From: Deltaproteobacteria bacterium UBA5754
GTDB lineage: Bacteria; Desulfobacterota; Dissulfuribacteria; Dissulfuribacterales; UBA5754
NCBI GenBank assembly: GCA_002419025.1
Contig: DIFG01000077.1
Location: 1-13,559 of the forward strand
Length of the DNA stretch: 13,559 nt
Direction of reading: 5' to 3'
The translations under genes were made by a program, and so were the position numbers. The notes under the pieces were generated by a model. It did not search any database and was not told the DNA's origin. It worked only from the letters and a program-made list of their open reading frames with translations. This document shows, piece by piece, positions 6,036-12,773 of the stretch. Position 1 is the first letter of the stretch. Every line of letters begins with the position of its first letter.

Positions 6036-7136
6036 ATGATCATCCTGCGTGTTGCGATGATTTCCTTGTTCCTCCTCAGTGCCTTTGCCTCTGGAGTAGG
6101 GGCGGCACGTCTCAAGGACATGACGCAGGTCCAGGGGGTCAGATCCAATCAGCTCGTGGGCTACGGCCTCGTGGTCGGCCTGAACGGTTCCGGAGACGGG
6201 ACCCAGTCCGATTTTACCATCCAGTCCCTTGCCAACATGATGGAGAGGATGGGGATGAGCATTGATATCAAGAAGGTCAAGGTGAAGAACACCGCAGGTG
6301 TCATGGTGACGGCCCAGCTCCCTCCGTCGGTGAAACCGGGTCAGAAGCTCGACGTTGTCGTCTCGTCCCTCGGGGATGCCAAAAGCCTCCAGGGAGGGAC
6401 CCTCCTCATGACCCCGCTCAAGGGGATCGACGGAAAGATCTACGCCGTAGCCCAGGGCCCAGTGAGCCTCGGAGGCTTTTCTGCCAGTGGGGCTGCGGGA
6501 AAGATCCAGAAGAACCATCCGACCGCATGCAGGATCCCCAATGGTGCGACCGTGGAAAGGGAGGTCCATGTAGGCATCAACGAAAAGGACGAGATCCTCA
6601 TGAGCTTCGCAAGCGCGGATTTCACCACTGTCACTCGTGCGGCAGAGGCCATCAACCGGCGTCTCGGTGGGCAGTATGCCAAGGCATTGGACGCCCTGAC
6701 CCTATCGGTCATGGTTCCCAGACCTTATCAGGGAAATGTGGTGGGGCTTCTGGCCGACATTGAGTCCGTTGAGATCACCCCTGACCAGCGGGCCAAGGTT
6801 GTGCTTGACGAGCGCACCGGAACTGTCGTGATGGGTGACAACGTACGCATCTCGACAGTCGCCGTGGCCCATGGGAATCTGAGCATCCAGATCCGGGAGC
6901 AGCCCCAGGTCTCCCAGCCGACCCCGTTCTCCCAAGGGGAGACCGTTGTGGTCCCGAGGACGGACATCTCTGTCCAGGAAGGCGGCGGAGAACTCGTGCT
7001 CCTTGAGGGCGGGGCGAGCATCGGGGACCTGGTCCGTGCCCTCAACGCGGTAGGGGTAACGCCGAGGGACATGATCGCGATCCTCCATTCCATCAAGGCC
7101 GCCGGCGCCCTCCAGGCGGATCTGGAGATCATCTGA
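6036..7136 (+). CDS. flgI: Flagellar P-ring protein FlgI
   Basis: A 366-residue protein, the usual FlgI length. It has a Sec signal peptide (MIILRVAMISLFLLSAFASG, cleavage probably after VGA). The mature start ARLKDMTQVQGVRSNQLVGY and following GLVVGLNGSGDGTQSDFT are strongly conserved in FlgI. Other family segments are LPPSVKPGQKLDVVVSSLGD, AKSLQGGTLLMTPLKG, DERTGTVVMGDNVRISTVAV and the C-terminal LVRALNAVGVTPRDMIAILH. Subunits form the P ring in the periplasm with help from FlgA. The open frame extends 5' through repeat E; ATG 6036 is chosen because it gives a normal signal peptide, though its Shine-Dalgarno is weak (ATG 6057 is the alternative). Confidence 0.97.
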   Translation: MIILRVAMISLFLLSAFASGVGAARLKDMTQVQGVRSNQLVGYGLVVGLNGSGDGTQSDFTIQSLANMMERMGMSIDIKKVKVKNTAGVMVTAQLPPSVKPGQKLDVVVSSLGDAKSLQGGTLLMTPLKGIDGKIYAVAQGPVSLGGFSASGAAGKIQKNHPTACRIPNGATVEREVHVGINEKDEILMSFASADFTTVTRAAEAINRRLGGQYAKALDALTLSVMVPRPYQGNVVGLLADIESVEITPDQRAKVVLDERTGTVVMGDNVRISTVAVAHGNLSIQIREQPQVSQPTPFSQGETVVVPRTDISVQEGGGELVLLEGGASIGDLVRALNAVGVTPRDMIAILHSIKAAGALQADLEII

Positions 7137-7140
7137 CGAT

Positions 7141-7155
7141 GACCTCTCTGAGGTC
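7141..7155 (+). other. Short perfect hairpin between flgI and flgJ
   Basis: GACCTC-TCT-GAGGTC forms a 6-bp stem with a 3-base loop directly after the flgI stop codon and just before the flgJ Shine-Dalgarno (AAAGGAG, from 7161). There is no T-run, so it is probably not a terminator. It may modulate the message between the two genes. Confidence 0.4.
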
Positions 7156-7173
7156 CACTAAAAGGAGAGAAAG

Positions 7174-7533
7174 ATGAAGGCATTGTCACCCGTTCCGAGT
7201 CATCTCCTTGCGCCTGCGGCAGGTTCGGATCGCCTCAATAGAGAAAGCGCGGGGACGGACAAAGGGCTTAGAAAGGCATGCGAGGACTTTGAGGCCATCT
7301 TTATCCGTCAGATGTTCCAGGTCATGAGAAAGACGATCCAGAAGAGCGGCCTTTTTGGAGGCGGCATGCAGGAGGAGATCCTGACCGATCTCTGTGATGA
7401 GCGGGTTGCCGACGAAATCGCCCACGGTCGGGGCATAGGGATCTCTCAGGCCCTCTATAGGGATCTCGCCGCGGTCTCACGCACAGACTCACAACGACGG
7501 GACGTACGTCAGGGGCTTTGCCGTGTCTCGTAA
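7174..7533 (+). CDS. flgJ: Single-domain rod-binding protein FlgJ (no muramidase domain)
   Basis: A 119-residue protein that matches only the N-terminal rod-binding domain of enteric FlgJ. The diagnostic run is KACEDFEAIFIRQMFQVMRK, then SGLFGGGMQEEILTDLCDER and VADEIAHGRGIGISQALYRDL. The C-terminal peptidoglycan hydrolase domain of gamma-proteobacterial FlgJ (total about 313 residues) is missing, as in many delta- and epsilon-type systems. Another enzyme must therefore open the wall. AAAGGAGAG (from 7161) precedes the ATG. Its 3' end overlaps the GTG start of flgN by 11 bases. Confidence 0.93.
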   Translation: MKALSPVPSHLLAPAAGSDRLNRESAGTDKGLRKACEDFEAIFIRQMFQVMRKTIQKSGLFGGGMQEEILTDLCDERVADEIAHGRGIGISQALYRDLAAVSRTDSQRRDVRQGLCRVS

Positions 7534-8053
7534 CGGGTCATCCCACGTCCTTCCGCGTCTTCCTTGTGCATTCTGGCAGGCGATCCATGGTGCGCGTGAT
7601 GCATGGCAGGGACTTGAAGGGATCCTCGACGAGGAGTGGGAAGGCCTCAGGCGGAACGAGATTTCCGTTCTGTGGGAAACTGCCGATAAAAAGACCATGC
7701 AGGCTGCTCACATCCAGGAAAAGGAAGCCGCCCTGACCCACATGGCCCGGCTCATAACCGAGCGCTGCGGTCTCGTGGGTCACGATGACTGGAGAATGGC
7801 GCTCAGGTCCGTTGTCCACCCATCGGACCTTTCCCGATTCGAGGCGGAGCTTTTCGCACTTCGGCGCGTACGGGAGGAGGCCATGGAGAGAAACCGTCGC
7901 CACGGCCGATGGATCGGGGAACGGCTCGATCTCACGAAGGCCATTGCCAGGGTCCTCGTCCCGGTTGCAGAGGATCCTCCCGCCCTTTACGGCCCGTCCG
8001 GGGGGCTCTCAGGGGAACGCCGAAGGCCTTTGTTCAAACAAGGAGATTTCTGA
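7523..8053 (+). CDS. flgN: FlgN-family export chaperone for FlgK and FlgL
   Basis: A 176-residue protein, predicted mostly helical, with GTG start and AGGGG (7511-7515) seven bases upstream. The pattern fits FlgN. A first helix includes AWQGLEGILDEEWEGLRRNE, a second AAHIQEKEAALTHMARLITE, and a late helix NRRHGRWIGERLDLTKAIARVL. It ends with a PALYGPSGG segment like the YG-x-x-G tail of the family. FlgN proteins bind hook-junction proteins FlgK and FlgL in the cytoplasm before export. Its place between flgJ and flgK, overlapping flgJ by 11 bases and flgK by one (TGATG), supports this. No flgM is seen at this locus although flgM often accompanies flgN. Sequence similarity is weak in this family, so context carries part of the call. 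Confidence 0.8.
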   Translation: MSRNGSSHVLPRLPCAFWQAIHGARDAWQGLEGILDEEWEGLRRNEISVLWETADKKTMQAAHIQEKEAALTHMARLITERCGLVGHDDWRMALRSVVHPSDLSRFEAELFALRRVREEAMERNRRHGRWIGERLDLTKAIARVLVPVAEDPPALYGPSGGLSGERRRPLFKQGDF

Positions 8054-10854
8054 TGGCAGGGATCACGAGTCTTTTGAACGTGGCCAAGGTCGGGATCCTT
8101 ACCCATCAGGTCTCCATGCACGTCACCGGCAACAACGTCTCGAACGTGAATACCCCTGGTTATTCCCGCCAGAACGTCACCCTTTCTCCTGCCTACCCCA
8201 CGCCGTCCGCGGTCGGCCCCATAGGAAACGGGGTGAACGCCACGGGAGTGGTCAGGAACTATGACCGATTCATCACCACAGCACTCTTCGACAAGACCTC
8301 GGTCATGTCCGGGCTCGAGACGCGCCAGTCCGGCATGAAGCTCATAGAAGGGATCCTGAACGAGGTGGACGAAAACGGACTCAACGAGCTCATGAACCGG
8401 TTCTGGTCCGCGTGGGAGGATGTGGCTGACAATGCCGAGGGCATGGCCGAAAGGACCTCCCTCCTCCAGCAGGCCTCCCTCCTTGCTGATGGAATCCGGG
8501 ATCGCTACGACAGGCTCGTGAAACTATCTCACGACGTGGACGTGAACATCGAGACCGCTGTCTCCGACATAAACCGTATTTCCAGGGAGATCGCCGAGCT
8601 GAACGTCCAGATCGTCTCCCTCGAGGCCGGAGCGCGCCAGGCGAACGACCTCAGGGACCAGAGGGACGAACTCGTCAGAGACCTCTCGAGGCTTGCCGAC
8701 GTTAAGTATTTCGAGACAGAGCGTGGATCATATACCGTTCTTATCGGCCAGGGAAGCCCTCTTGTTGAGGACGACCGTTCCTGGGGGCTTGAGATGCGGG
8801 CCGGAGATGTCTACTGGAAGGGAGGCACGGGAGATGTCATGAGGCTCACCACTGAGGACGTGGCCAACGGAGAGCTTGGGGCGTGGCTCGACGTTAAGTC
8901 GAGGGTGAGCCCGGGAGACATGTCCGTCCTTACCGCCTCACGGGCGAATACGACGGCAGGGCAGGGGATCAGGCCCGCGACACTCTGGAGCCAGATAGAC
9001 GGCGTCACGGTCACCGGGAGTTTCCAAATCGCCTTTTCGGGAACTGACCGGAATGGACATCCGGTCTCCGCCACTTATGACAGTACGGTTGATTACGACG
9101 GCGACGGGACCACCGGCCAGGTCTCGGACCTTCTTTCATCCATCGAGACGACATATGGAGCGGCCGATGTGGATGCCACCATCGACCCTGACGGAAGACT
9201 CGTTCTGCAGGACATCCACCCGGGGGACGTGCCCATTGCCTTTCAGATCGAGGGGATGACAGGAGGGATCACCGGCCTTGATCTCGGCAGATTCGACGGA
9301 TCATATCCGGAAAACTATCTGGAGCGCCTCGACCGCTTGGCGACCGAGCTCATAAAGGCAGTAAACGAGGTACACGGCCAGGGATCAGGCCTTGTCCCCT
9401 TCACGGAGACCGCAGCCCTTCACGGGGTAACCGATGTGAACGAGCCCGTGAGCTATCGCTCATCCGGACTTGAGTTTTCCGACCAGGTGCGGGACGGCTC
9501 CTTCGAGATCTGGGTCTATGATGCAAACGGCAACGTCATCGACCTGGATCCATCGACCGTTGGAGTGAACGATCCATGGCGCATGACCGTGACAGAGGGG
9601 GTGACGACGCTCCAGGACATCGTTGACGCCGTAAACGATCCAGCAAGCGGCATACCCGGAATAACCGCATCCGCCCCTGGAGGGAGGCTCGTCCTTGCTG
9701 TGGACGGGACCTCGCCGACGTCCAGTTTCGCCTTCGGCACCGATACCTCGGGGGTCCTTTCCGCCCTGGGCCTCAACGCCTTTTTCGACGGCACGGACGC
9801 ATCCACAATATCGGTCAATTCGGGGCTCATGGAGGACCCCCGTCTCGTGGCTGCGGCCCGTGTGGAGGCCAGGGGAAACGCCGATGTGACGGCGACTGTC
9901 GCCGTTCGGGAACCCGCGCGCCCCCTCGGGGTCTCGGTGACGGACGGGACCTTCACGGTCAGTCTCTTCGATCAGACAGGGGCGGTCCAGCACACGGAGA
10001 CCATTTCTGTGGATGCGGATGTGACCACGCTCGAGGACGTTATGGACGCCATCAACCGGGTGGACGGTCTTCACTTGGAGGTCGCAAACGGGGTCTTTAC
10101 GGTGAGTTCCACTCGGCCCGGCTGGACCGTGAATGTCTCGGATAGCGGCAATGATCTTCTTGCCTATCTCGGAGTCACCCCTCCAGCCACCTCCCAGGCG
10201 TCTATTTCCGGTGTGTATCAGATTGACCGGACCTTTGAGCCGTTTGCCGATTTCACGACCGGGGTCGTTGCGGGTTCATTTCAGGTGGATCTTCTTGATG
10301 CGGGCGGAAACCCCGTGGCGGGAAGCCCGTTCACCGTCCCGGTCGATCCGGCAACGGATGGTCTGGATGATGTGGCCGCGGCCATAGATGCCGTTCCTGG
10401 CCTCGCCGCGGGCGTTGAGGACGGAAGGCTCCGGATCTCTGCCGAGGGGAATGCGGCCTCTTTCATCCTGAGGGACGATACCACAGGCGTCCTTTCCTAC
10501 CTGGGGCTTGCCACCTTCGCCGGAGGCACCCTCAACCCCGCAAACAACGAGAACGCCCTCGAGTTAGGTGCCATCGGGAGGGAGGGGATCGCGGCCCTTG
10601 ACGGAGCGACCTTCAGCGAGGCCTACAGCGGGCTCGTGGGGACCGTTGGGATCCATTCCCGCGGTATCGGGCTCGATTACGAGTTCACGCGTTCCGCAGT
10701 TGCAGAGCTTGAGGCCAGAAGGGACGAGGTCTCCGGCGTTTCCCTGGACGAGGAGCTCGTCAATCTCCTCCGCTTCCAGCACGCCTATTCGGCCGCGGCA
10801 AAACTCATCAAGGTCGCGGACGAGATGTTTCTTTCCATCATCGAGACCAAGTAG
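8053..10854 (+). CDS. flgK: Hook-filament junction protein FlgK (HAP1), unusually long
   Basis: A 933-residue protein; most FlgK proteins are about 450-650. Both conserved ends are intact. The N-terminal D0/D1 has HVTGNNVSNVNTPGYSRQNV, and the C-terminal helix has NLLRFQHAYSAAAKLIKVAD. The coiled coil INRISREIAELNVQIVSLE and the ANDLRDQRDELVRDLSRLAD segment are typical FlgK. The extra length is a central, surface-exposed region with about four related beta-rich modules of the flagellin/hook-IN kind, near residues 314, 470, 622 and 731, each beginning with a G-S/T-F-x-(I/V) strand. AAGGAG (8040-8045) lies seven bases before the ATG. It is exported through the flagellar secretion system with FlgN help and joins hook to filament. 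Confidence 0.96.
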   Translation: MAGITSLLNVAKVGILTHQVSMHVTGNNVSNVNTPGYSRQNVTLSPAYPTPSAVGPIGNGVNATGVVRNYDRFITTALFDKTSVMSGLETRQSGMKLIEGILNEVDENGLNELMNRFWSAWEDVADNAEGMAERTSLLQQASLLADGIRDRYDRLVKLSHDVDVNIETAVSDINRISREIAELNVQIVSLEAGARQANDLRDQRDELVRDLSRLADVKYFETERGSYTVLIGQGSPLVEDDRSWGLEMRAGDVYWKGGTGDVMRLTTEDVANGELGAWLDVKSRVSPGDMSVLTASRANTTAGQGIRPATLWSQIDGVTVTGSFQIAFSGTDRNGHPVSATYDSTVDYDGDGTTGQVSDLLSSIETTYGAADVDATIDPDGRLVLQDIHPGDVPIAFQIEGMTGGITGLDLGRFDGSYPENYLERLDRLATELIKAVNEVHGQGSGLVPFTETAALHGVTDVNEPVSYRSSGLEFSDQVRDGSFEIWVYDANGNVIDLDPSTVGVNDPWRMTVTEGVTTLQDIVDAVNDPASGIPGITASAPGGRLVLAVDGTSPTSSFAFGTDTSGVLSALGLNAFFDGTDASTISVNSGLMEDPRLVAAARVEARGNADVTATVAVREPARPLGVSVTDGTFTVSLFDQTGAVQHTETISVDADVTTLEDVMDAINRVDGLHLEVANGVFTVSSTRPGWTVNVSDSGNDLLAYLGVTPPATSQASISGVYQIDRTFEPFADFTTGVVAGSFQVDLLDAGGNPVAGSPFTVPVDPATDGLDDVAAAIDAVPGLAAGVEDGRLRISAEGNAASFILRDDTTGVLSYLGLATFAGGTLNPANNENALELGAIGREGIAALDGATFSEAYSGLVGTVGIHSRGIGLDYEFTRSAVAELEARRDEVSGVSLDEELVNLLRFQHAYSAAAKLIKVADEMFLSIIETK

Positions 10855-10865
10855 GGGGTGCGGCC

Positions 10866-11762
10866 ATGCGCGTCACCATGAGCACCATGTACGACCAGAT
10901 CAACACCGATCTCTTTCGCCTGACGGACCGCATGCAGAAAACCACTGCCTCCATCTCGTCCGGGAAGATCTACCGGACGCCGTCGGACGAGCCCGTCGCC
11001 CTTGTTCACGCCCTTGGGGTGAGGAGCGACATGGCAGCAACGCTTCAGTATCAGAGGAACATCTCCTACGCCAAGGGGTGGACACATGCCACAGAGATCG
11101 CCCTCAGCCAGATCCAGGATCGTCTGCTCCGGGCGAAGGAACTCGCCATCCAGGGGGCGAATGACACGCTTACGGCCTCGGACAGACGGGTCATCGCCGC
11201 GGAGGTGGAGAGCATCCAGGAAGAGGTGACAGCCCTGGGGAATACGAGTTTCGGCGGGAGATACATCTTCGGCGGGACCAGGACAAAAGGATACGGCCCC
11301 GGAGAGGCCCCGTTTGTTCTCGACCCGGACGGCAGCGTCACCTATCACGGGAACCGGGAAGGCATCTCCGTGGAGACCGCACCGGGCATCAGGGAAAAGA
11401 TGAACCTTGACGGCGACGAAGCCCTTGTTCAAGGCGGGGTCTTCACGGGCCTCGACCTCATCCGTGACGCCCTCGAGGCGGACAGCCAAGCGGGCATCCA
11501 GACCGCCATCGGAGACATCGACCGGGCCATCAGCCACGTCTCCGACCGAATAGCTGTCATGGGTGCTACGGCCAACTCCCTTGAAAACAAGGAGGCCATA
11601 GCCGAGAACCTGGAGATCTCCGGGCGCGAGCGCCTCTCAGATATAGAGGATGTGGACCTCATCGAGGCCGTCTCTGACCTCAAGGCCCAGGAGACAGGTT
11701 ATCAGGCGGCCCTTTCCGCCGCCTCCAGGGTCATGTCCATGAGTCTGGTGGATTATCTTTGA
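10866..11762 (+). CDS. flgL: Hook-filament junction protein FlgL (HAP3)
   Basis: A 298-residue protein of the flagellin/FlgL family. The N-terminal helix MRVTMSTMYDQINTDLFRLT leads to TTASISSGKIYRTPSDEPVA, the conserved S.GK.(I/Y)..PSD.P motif. A middle segment GNTSFGGRYIFGGTRTKGYG is typical of FlgL. The C-terminal helix DLIEAVSDLKAQETGYQAAL and SAASRVMSMSLVDYL fits the flagellin-type D0. Length and position after flgK argue for FlgL rather than flagellin. AGGGGG (10853-10858) is seven bases upstream. It lies 11 bases after flgK. Confidence 0.95.
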   Translation: MRVTMSTMYDQINTDLFRLTDRMQKTTASISSGKIYRTPSDEPVALVHALGVRSDMAATLQYQRNISYAKGWTHATEIALSQIQDRLLRAKELAIQGANDTLTASDRRVIAAEVESIQEEVTALGNTSFGGRYIFGGTRTKGYGPGEAPFVLDPDGSVTYHGNREGISVETAPGIREKMNLDGDEALVQGGVFTGLDLIRDALEADSQAGIQTAIGDIDRAISHVSDRIAVMGATANSLENKEAIAENLEISGRERLSDIEDVDLIEAVSDLKAQETGYQAALSAASRVMSMSLVDYL

Positions 11763-11801
11763 TAGAAGAACACGTGCGACGCGAGCCAAGGAGGGCGTGA
11801 C

Positions 11802-12053
11802 ATGCTCATTCTGACCAGGAAGGTTGGAGACAGAATCAGGATTGGGGACGGAATCGAGATCGCGATCCTGGAACTGAAGGGCCGTTCCGTACGAATCGGT
11901 GTTTCGGCACCAAAAGGCATGTCCGTCCTGAGGGAAGAGGTGTATCAAAGGATCCGCGAGGAGAACGTCAGGGCAGCCGTGGAAGGTCCCACCCCTGAAA
12001 TGCTCGATGCCATCGGACGCCGTATCCCACCTGTAAAAAAGACATCCAATTAG
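11802..12053 (+). CDS. csrA: RNA-binding translational regulator CsrA
   Basis: An 83-residue protein beginning MLILTRKVGDRIRIGDGIEI, with the CsrA core GVSAPKGMSVLREEVYQRI. The RNA-contact residues Leu4, Arg6 and Arg44 are present; His43 of the E. coli protein is Leu here. A C-terminal extension (residues ~60-83, EGPTPEMLDAIGRRIPPVKK) goes beyond the 61-residue enteric form, as seen in CsrA proteins controlled by FliW. CsrA dimers bind GGA motifs in 5' leaders, often to block flagellin translation. A strong AAGGAGGG lies just upstream. It sits 39 bases after flgL and 10 before fliW. Confidence 0.97.
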   Translation: MLILTRKVGDRIRIGDGIEIAILELKGRSVRIGVSAPKGMSVLREEVYQRIREENVRAAVEGPTPEMLDAIGRRIPPVKKTSN

Positions 12054-12063
12054 GAAAACGGCC

Positions 12064-12498
12064 ATGGAAATCATGACGACCAGGTTCGGAACCTTGGACA
12101 TAGACGAGGGGAAAATCCTCGCCTTTACCCGCGGAATTCCCGGTTTTGCTGACAAAAGGCGATTCATCCTCATCCCCCACGGAGAGGGATCCCCTTTTTT
12201 CTGGCTTCAATGTCTGGATGATCCGGATCTCGCCTTTCCTGTAATTGATCCGGCCGTTATCCACTCGGGCTATTCCTTCGAGATCCCGGACGGGATTCAG
12301 GAAGAACTCGAGATCACCCGTGTGGAGCAGGTTCAGGTTCTTGTCATCGTGACGGTGCCGCGGGAAAACCCGCGGAAAATGACGGCAAATCTCCTCGGTC
12401 CCGTGGTCCTGAATGTAGAGACTATGACGGGCTGCCAGATCGTGCTCGATCACAGCCGTTATCCGCTGAGATATCCTCTCTTCCAGGAAAATTCCTGA
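12064..12498 (+). CDS. fliW: Flagellar assembly factor FliW, CsrA antagonist
   Basis: A 144-residue, full-length FliW. The N-terminal part has TRFGTLDIDEGKILAFTRGI and PGFADKRRFILI, followed by the FFWLQCLDDPDLAFPVIDP segment typical of the family. A central VLVIVTVPRENPRKMTANLL and PVVLNVETMTGCQIVL complete the pattern. FliW binds CsrA allosterically, and flagellin titrates FliW away, so flagellin synthesis follows filament growth. Adjacency to csrA supports a working pair. The flagellin partner gene is not in the window. The start could also be ATG 12073; 12064 gives the usual N-terminal length. Confidence 0.95.
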   Translation: MEIMTTRFGTLDIDEGKILAFTRGIPGFADKRRFILIPHGEGSPFFWLQCLDDPDLAFPVIDPAVIHSGYSFEIPDGIQEELEITRVEQVQVLVIVTVPRENPRKMTANLLGPVVLNVETMTGCQIVLDHSRYPLRYPLFQENS

Positions 12499-12525
12499 AT
12501 CCGCGAGACTGCAATCGGGATGTTT

Positions 12526-12543
12526 GTGGAGCGAGGCCTCCAC
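12526..12543 (+). other. Hairpin in the fliW-selenoprotein leader
   Basis: GTGGAG-CGAGGC-CTCCAC, a 6-bp perfect stem with a 6-base loop, 28 bases after the fliW stop. No T-run follows, so it is not an intrinsic terminator by itself. GGA trinucleotides occur at 12517, 12528, 12544 and 12548, so a CsrA site is conceivable but unproven. Confidence 0.5.
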
Positions 12544-12552
12544 GGATGGATG

Positions 12553-12598
12553 CCGTAGGCAGATTCGTCCCCATGGACAGGGCCTATCTGCTGCACGG
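12553..12598 (+). promoter_or_regulatory. Possible anti-terminator hairpin
   Basis: The strand can fold with CCGT (12553-12556) / ACGG (12595-12598), GCAGAT (12559-12564) / ATCTGC (12586-12591) and GTCC (12567-12570) / GGAC (12575-12578). The 12586-12591 strand is also the left arm of the downstream terminator stem, so the two folds are mutually exclusive, as in attenuators and riboswitch expression platforms. I recognise no known riboswitch or T-box sequence here. Confidence 0.4.
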
Positions 12599-12630
12599 AA
12601 CAAAAGTCCCGGGCTGCAGATAGGATTTTT
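12583..12630 (+). terminator. Intrinsic terminator downstream of fliW
   Basis: A 9-bp perfect stem CCTATCTGC (12583-12591) / GCAGATAGG (12616-12624) is followed after one base by TTTTT (12626-12630). The loop is long (24 bases) but contains a possible CGG/CCG inner pairing. It most likely ends the flgF-to-fliW transcript, or attenuates transcription into the selenoprotein gene. Confidence 0.6.
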
Positions 12631-12688
12631 CCACCGGCAACAGTCCGGAGCAGTGTCCATGTCGGATTCCCTCCTGCATCAAGACGGC

Positions 12689-12717
12689 TTGACATCTCAC
12701 TGCGGCACCTTCAGACT
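12689..12717 (+). promoter_or_regulatory. Candidate sigma-70-type promoter for the selenoprotein gene
   Basis: A perfect -35 TTGACA (12689-12694) is followed after 17 bases by CAGACT (12712-12717), which matches TATAAT at only three of six places. It lies after the terminator and 56 bases before the selenoprotein start, so the position is sensible, but the -10 is poor. Confidence 0.3.
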
Positions 12718-12758
12718 TTCTTCAGGGATATTTCAAGGTTTCATCATCCCAAAAAGAC

Positions 12759-12765
12759 AAGGAGG
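12759..12765 (+). promoter_or_regulatory. Strong Shine-Dalgarno that fixes the selenoprotein start
   Basis: AAGGAGG ends eight bases before ATG 12774. It serves only that start. The later in-frame ATG 12891, past the TGA, lies in a coding-like context and has no comparable site in front of it. This is the main reason to read the gene through the TGA. Confidence 0.85.
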
Positions 12766-12773
12766 ATTGCGTC

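Noticed and set aside
7137..7173. A short flgM gene between flgI and flgJ
   Set aside because: Only 36 bases are present, holding a hairpin and the flgJ ribosome binding site.
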